Shown here: one piece after another, positions 58,531 to 64,000 of the stretch
Layout of the letters: the number at the start of each line of letters is the position of its first letter
Numbering within the stretch: the first letter of the stretch is position 1
Assembly (NCBI GenBank): GCA_001247695.2
Contig: LGRX02029362.1
Coordinates: 22,608 to 86,607 of the forward strand
DNA length: 64,000 nucleotides
Direction: 5' to 3'
DNA from: Cymbomonas tetramitiformis
Lineage: Eukaryota; Chlorophyta; Pyramimonadophyceae; Pyramimonadales; Pyramimonadaceae
The notes under the pieces: model-generated
What the model was told of the DNA's origin: nothing
Seen by the model: the letters and a program-made list of their open reading frames with translations, nothing else
Database searches by the model: none
Translations under genes and position numbers: made by a program

Positions 58531-60110
58531 CTTGCGAGTTCGCAGCCCCCGGTGCCATGCTGACCGCTCCACTGATTTGCTGATGTGGCGATATGCGTAT
58601 GCAGTGCTTCGGGGCCTTGCGAGTTCGCAGCCCCCCGGTGCGCTGCTGACTCCTCAACTGATTTGCTGATGTGGCGCTATGAGCATGAAGTACTCCAGGG
58701 CCTTACGAGTTTTCAGCCCCCCCCGCGCCATGCAAACTGCTCCACTGATTTGCTGATGCGGTGATATGCGTATGCAGTACTCCGGGGCCTTGCGAGTTCG
58801 CAGGCCCCCGGTGCCATGCTGACCGCTCCACTGATTTGCTAATGTGGCGATATGCGTATGCAGTGCGTCGGGGCCTTGCGAGTTCGCAGCCCCCAGTGCC
58901 ATGCTGACCGCTCCACTGATTTCCTGATGTGGCGATATGCGTATGCAGTGCTCCGGGGCCTTGCGAATTCGCAGCCCCTGGTGCCATGTTTACCGCTCAA
59001 CTGATTTGCTGATGCAGTGCTATGCGTATGCAGCACTCCAGGGCCTTGCGAGTTTGCAGCCCCCCCCGCGCCATGCTGAGTGCTCCACTGATTTACTGAT
59101 ATGGCGCTATGCGTATGCAGTGCTTCGGGGCCTTTCGAGTTCGCAGCCCCCCCCGTGCCATGCTGAGTGCTCCACTGTTTGGCTGATGCGGCGCTATGCG
59201 TATGCAGTGCTTCGGGGCCTTTCGAGTTCGCAGCCCCCGGTGCCATGCTGACCGCTCAACTGATTTGCTGATGTGGCGTTATGCGTATGCAGTGCTTCGG
59301 GGCCTTGCGAGTTCGCAGCCCCCCCGTGCCATGCTGAGTGCTTCATTCATTTGCTCATGCGAAACGGGCCATAGAACGGTGAAGGGGAGTGAGCATACCA
59401 AAGCAAAAAGTGATTATGCAACAGGTCGTGTGTAGCTGGGCATACTCATTCATAGGTGACATCTCAGACTTGCACTGAGATCTCCGAAACATTGTTTCGG
59501 CGCTCTAAATTTGAGCTAATGTCACAAAGACGTTACTTGTGTCCTCCCAGGGAGTACCAGCCCCCCGTGCAATGTTGATTGCTCCTCTGTTTGGCTGATG
59601 CGGTGCTATGCGTATGCAGTGCGTCGGGGCCTTGCGAGTTCGCAGCCCCCTCCGTGCCATGCAAACTACTCCATTGATTTGCTGATGCGGTGATATAAGT
59701 ATGCAGTACTCTGGGGCCTTGCGAGTTCGCAGCCCCCCGGTGCCATGCTGACTGCTCAACTGATTTGCTGATGCGGTGCTATGCGTATGCAATACTCCAG
59801 GGCCTTGCGAGTTCGCAGCCCCCCCCGTGCCATGCAAACTGCTCCACTGATTTGCTGATGCGGTGATATACGTATGCAGTACTCCAGGGCCTTGCGAGTT
59901 CGCAGCCCCCTGTGCCATGCTGACCGCTCAACTGATTTGCTGATGCAGTGCTATGCGTATGCAGCACTCGGTCCAGGGCCTTGCGAGTTTGCAGCCCCCT
60001 TCCGTGCCATGCTGAGTGCTCCACTGTTTGGCTGATGCGGCGCTATGCGTATGCAGTGCGTCGGGGCCTTACGAATAAGCAGCCTCCTGTGCCTTGTTGA
60101 CCCCTCGTTG
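58531..60110. repeat. Satellite with ~86-bp period
   Basis: Copies start near 'cttgcgagttcgcagcccc' at 58531, 58616, 58702, 58789, 58875 and 58960 and continue to about 59345. After an insertion of about 220 bp they resume from about 59565 to 60110. Each unit also contains 'ccactgatttgctgatg' and 'atgcgtatgcagt'. Spacing of 85-87 bp is not a multiple of three throughout, so the repetitive minus-strand ORFs here are not evidence of a protein. Isolated copies occur at about 60975-61100 and 61300-61370, inside the next gene's intron. Confidence 0.88.
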
Positions 60111-60112
60111 AT

Positions 60113-63100
60113 TTGCTGATGCAGCGCCAGCAAGCTCGAGCAACATGCGTTATAATTCAAGTGGTCGTTTGCCAAATGACAGGTTGCGCAGACAGATGGG
60201 AGGAAGTACCAAGCGCCGACCACATCCACGTGGAAAAGTTTCACCTCCTCCTTCCGGGCGCATTTTTTACTCGCGCAAGGGTTCCGGGCGTGAATCAAAA
60301 TCAAAATCAAGAGCTGAACATGCACCGCGTCCATATGCTCTATCTAATAGAAGACTACCATAAGTTTTCTTGGCACTGGCAATTTGTCGTGGGGATCGAT
60401 CATGTTCTCGATCATTTTCTCGATTTACTCCCACCAAGGTAAGCTCACCGCCTTATCAATTGCAGTAGCTATGACAAGAGGGCATCGTAGAGAAAAAGTG
60501 TGAGCAGGTGACATGAGAAAACTTTTTAAGAATGCGTTGTGTTTGTGGTGACAATGTTGTATCCTCAGAGGTGTCCTACGATGAAACCACGGGGGAACAA
60601 CAACTACCTCTTGCCTTGCTCAACTCGGACACTTCAGAGAGCTTCTGGCAAATGTCTGTCTTGTACGACTCCAAGAATTCTACTCAGCTCAAGACTGTGC
60701 ACCTAGATACTCTCTTCATGGCGAAGTGTGGAGGAGATGTGGCATATAACCCTGGACCTCGAGGTAAGCTCTGGCTCCTTGGTCCCAAATTTATGTACAA
60801 CACTTGGAGGACATTAGCAATTTCCATAAAACAGACCAAGCTCGCTTCGATGAGTCGTGTAGCCTACCCACAACAGGCATGGCGCACTAACATCCTCCAA
60901 CAGGCCATTCCCTCCCTTACTAATTGACGTGGGAATGCCATCCTATACTGAGCCAGGCATACCCCAACAAGCTGTGCGAGTTCGCAACCCCCAATGCCAT
61001 GCTGACTGCTCAACTGATTCGCTGATGCGGTGCTATGCGTATGCAGTGCTTCGGTGCCTTGCGAGTTCGCAACCCCCCCCGTGCCATGCTGACTGCTCCA
61101 TTCATTTGCTCATGCGACACGGGCCATAGAGGGGAGTGAGCATGGCAAAGCCAAACGAGATTATGCAACAGGTCGTGCGTAGCGGGGCATACTCACCAAT
61201 AGGTGACATCTCAGACTTGCACTGAGATCTCCGAAACGTCATTTCGGCGCTCTACACTTGAGCTAATGTCACAGAAACTTCACTTGTTTCCTCCCAGAGA
61301 GTAGCAGGCCCCCGTGCCATGCTGATTGTTCCACTGATTGGCTGACGCAGCGCTATGCGCGTGCAGTGCTTCCCCTCAAGAATTAGAACACCTCCCGTTT
61401 GCAAGTGCTTACCCTTCTGACCACGGTGGCCACCCTGGCTGTGTTGCCTTGTGTTTCAGGAGGCATAGAACAGAATGGCACACCAACCCGCTCAGCACTT
61501 GCACAGGAGAATTTCCAAACCAGCACCATGGGATGCCAAAACGGTATCCTGAATCCACTGGCTGGATCTCCTCAAGCTACCCTGATTCAACCATCAGCAC
61601 CTCCAGGCACACACCTTCAACCTCAGAATGTATCTCTTATGGGCGATGGAAGTTTCTTTCATGCGACATTCGGGTCGCCGATGTCACATGTGCTGCCAGG
61701 GTCGCCGATGTCACATGTGCCGCCATGGGCCTCACCTCATCTGAATTTCGTGCCTCTGAACCTCATGCGAGGTCAACCAACTCCGGTGCAGACCTTCATC
61801 AATCACACTCCTTATGCTTCCGGAAGGGGGAACAACATGAGCGACATGCCTCCACGAGCCCAGTTGTTTCAGATGCATGTCAACACCCCTAAGACGCAGA
61901 ACTCATCGGAAACGGCGGCCCCAAGCGCTTCAGAAGGTGCTTTGAGTGAGGATGAGGACCTGGAAGACAATTTCAGTGAAGATGAGAATGAAGATCCAAA
62001 TCCTTCTGGCAAACGTGAGCATAGACGCGAAGATGGAGATAGACTTGACGCCTTTCACCCACGAATGAAACGGCGCGCGGTCAGCAAATTCCGATTGAAG
62101 CCACCGATTGAAAAGCCTCGAAGAAAGACAGGAAAGCCATCACCCCACCTATTGAAATTGATCCGACTTTATCTTGGCGGCGAGAATGGTGGCCAAAAGC
62201 GCAGTAGAGAAACATGCGCCTTATCCTATCGGCACAAGCTCATCGAGGCGCTTGTCAAAGCCCTTGCTGCGGTCATCACCGGGAAGACTACTTATATGAA
62301 ATCTTTCAACATAGCCAAGTTCCTCGAAAACGGTGAAATCGTGATCAAGATGGCGGAGCTCGATAAAGCAGACCTGAAAACTGAAGATTGCGAGGAGGCA
62401 CTCACGTTAATAATAATGGACTACCAATTTTGCGGTGAGTCTGGGCGGAAGAACCCCTGCCCGACAACAAGTCCTTAAATGCAATGCAAACATATGCCAC
62501 AATGCTGTTATATGGCGCCCGCCTTGTGCTTGCTGCTTTAACGAATACCAATAAATGACACGCAGGCATGCAGGCCATCAACGTCATCGAGGGTCTCTCA
62601 AAAGAGAATCCAGGATCTCAATGGAAAATTGAGGAGCGGTATAAAGCAAAGTTGCGAAACATGTTCTCAACCTCTCGGTGGGTGCGAGGCCCGATGGCGA
62701 GTAGCGCATGCAGCACAAAGATCATCGCGTGGTTGAAACGTCTTCAAGGACAAGACTCACATTACTGGGTTTTCCCCGTGAGCAGGTATACCACACCATT
62801 AGAATGCAAGATATACAAAATTAGTTGCCCCATTTACACAGGCACAATGATTCGGTTGATATGCGTCTACATCACTCGGACTCATGTCCCTCGTGCGGTT
62901 TGATTCAGGACCTCAGTCACCAGAGTTCGGAAGGAAGAGTACAGGCGAGCACAACGCAATGACGAGGGCTTGAAAGCTACCGGAGGGAGATCGTATGGGG
63001 TTCAAGTACAAAATGTGGCGGCCTACATGCAGAAAGCGCTGGGAATATGGGTTAGGAAACTAACGACGACTACACGCATGACGAACACTTGTGCCAAAGG

Positions 63101-64000
63101 AGATGGCAGGTCAACCATCGACGTGTTAAATGACGACGCAGACGATACCGATGATGAGGATGATGCTTGGGGCTCTGATGACAACTTTCGTTTGACTGGG
63201 AGTGATCGGGAACTGTGGTTATGCGATATGCACATGTTCAATGCGGCGCAAACTTTCTTGACAGCAACACACGCGAATGGACTTCTGGCAGCTGGTGGAG
63301 GGGTAATGAAAATCTATCCACTACCAATGTACATCTTGATCGAGCAATTAGAGAAAATGGCAAAGCAGGAGGCATGTTATCGGGAGTTGAGAAAAGCACT
63401 CGCTGGAGAGACTTGCCTAGCTGTTGCTTTCGCGGATGGCACCCATTGGCGTTATCTTTTCATTGACGGTGTTCATAAGCAGTCGGTGTACACCTTCGAT
63501 CCCTTTGGCAATGGCTTCCCTGCAGAAGTGATGCACCACGTCAAGAGTGCATTCCAGGGGTGGACATGCATCCCTCTGCAATATCATCTCCAATCAGATG
63601 GCTATAGCTGTGGCTTGTGGTGCCTCGCTCTCCTTGAACAATGGATTGCCTATCTGCACAATTCTACAGTAGATGTCACCTTCAACCAATACATACGCCA
63701 GTGGCTTGATCGCGAGAGCTTATGCAACTTGGATGATCCTGGTCAATGCGCAACCCGCAACACGTCCTGGATCAAGGAATTCCGAAACAGGATTCATGCA
63801 GATATCGAGGCACAGCTGAATGACTCCCAGTCAGGCGTGTTCATGCTAAGATCTGAACGACGACGAGAAGTCCTTCAAGCCTTTTTCATGGATGTGATTG
63901 ATTTGTCGGAGGACGATGAGCAGCCTGAATTCTTGGCACAACCTTTTGGAAGACCAACAACTGGTGAATTTCTCGTGTGCAATTTCCTGTTCGCTGAGAT
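60113..64000 (+). CDS. Five-exon gene with C-terminal Ulp1-like cysteine protease domain (partial)
   Basis: Exons ending 60438, then 60531-60763, 61460-62434, 62566-62785 and 62909 to beyond 64000, join in one frame through GT-AG introns (phases 2, 1, 1, 2). The 5' end is uncertain. Exon 3 encodes a Pro-rich region, an acidic stretch (SEDEDLEDNFSEDENEDP) and basic patches (RRKTGK) that look like nuclear localisation signals. The last exon reads FADGTHWRYLFIDG, VYTFDPFGNG and LQSDGYSCGLWCLALLEQW. The His, Asp, Gln and Cys of these boxes form the C48 (Ulp1/SENP) catalytic pattern. Such proteases remove SUMO-like modifiers and also occur beside transposases in MULE and KDZ elements. No transposase core was recognised in the visible part, so host gene or transposon accessory protein cannot be decided. 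The intron 60764-61459 contains stray satellite units. Confidence 0.6.

Noticed and set aside
58703..59918. Repetitive minus-strand peptides in the satellite
   Set aside because: The repeat period varies between 85 and 87 bp, so no single frame is maintained; these are chance open frames.

Overview
The window is eukaryotic nuclear DNA. It has GT-AG introns whose reading phases match from exon to exon, many retroelements and DNA transposons, and no operon-like packing. The mix of elements (chromodomain Ty3/gypsy with DNA methyltransferases, tyrosine-recombinase retroelements, LINEs with a restriction-like endonuclease) and the leucine-rich repeat (LRR) consensus suggest a free-living microalga, perhaps a green prasinophyte. 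That taxonomic guess is inference and was not checked against any database.

Left part (1-24.8 kb): one long gene on the minus strand. It starts at about 24.8 kb with a signal-peptide exon and leaves the window at the left edge. Its coding sequence is split into single-LRR exons, eleven of 72 nt and one of 73 nt. Ten of these sit in a head-to-tail array of nearly identical units of about 1.6 kb, so the introns are the tandem repeat. All visible splice junctions are phase 2, so any subset of the 72-nt exons can be joined in frame. Variation between units is concentrated at the two ends of each exon, which encode the exposed residues of the LRR beta-strand. The introns have taken in a 5'-truncated LINE with a 17-bp target duplication (20.47-23.36 kb), a 935-bp foldback element (12.33-13.26 kb) and decayed LINE plus DIRS-type pieces (3.2-5.7 kb).

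Middle part (24.8-44 kb): repeat-rich sequence. It contains a decayed tyrosine-recombinase retroelement with terminal direct repeats (26.4-29.3 kb), two LINE 3' fragments, an LTR-like repeat pair (31.5-32.5 kb), and a four-exon minus-strand gene of 1,508 codons (32.9-37.7 kb) with a UBA-like segment, a probable DDE-type transposase core and a C2H2 finger. Further right are a TIR element full of TTACCGGTAA palindromes (40.09-40.91 kb) and a gag-only ORF that ends in a membrane segment (40.9-43.3 kb).

Right part (44-55.3 kb): a nearly intact minus-strand Ty3/gypsy element of 3,698 codons, interrupted only by one in-frame UGA between gag and pol. Besides protease, RT, RNase H, integrase and chromodomain, pol carries an N6-adenine methyltransferase domain between RNase H and integrase and a cytosine-5 methyltransferase after the chromodomain. 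From 55.3 to 64 kb come AT-richer sequence without clear genes, an 86-bp satellite (58.5-60.1 kb), and a five-exon plus-strand gene with an Ulp1-like cysteine protease domain that runs off the right edge.

The two most unusual systems are the modular, exon-end-hypervariable LRR gene and the retrotransposon that encodes two different kinds of DNA methyltransferase.
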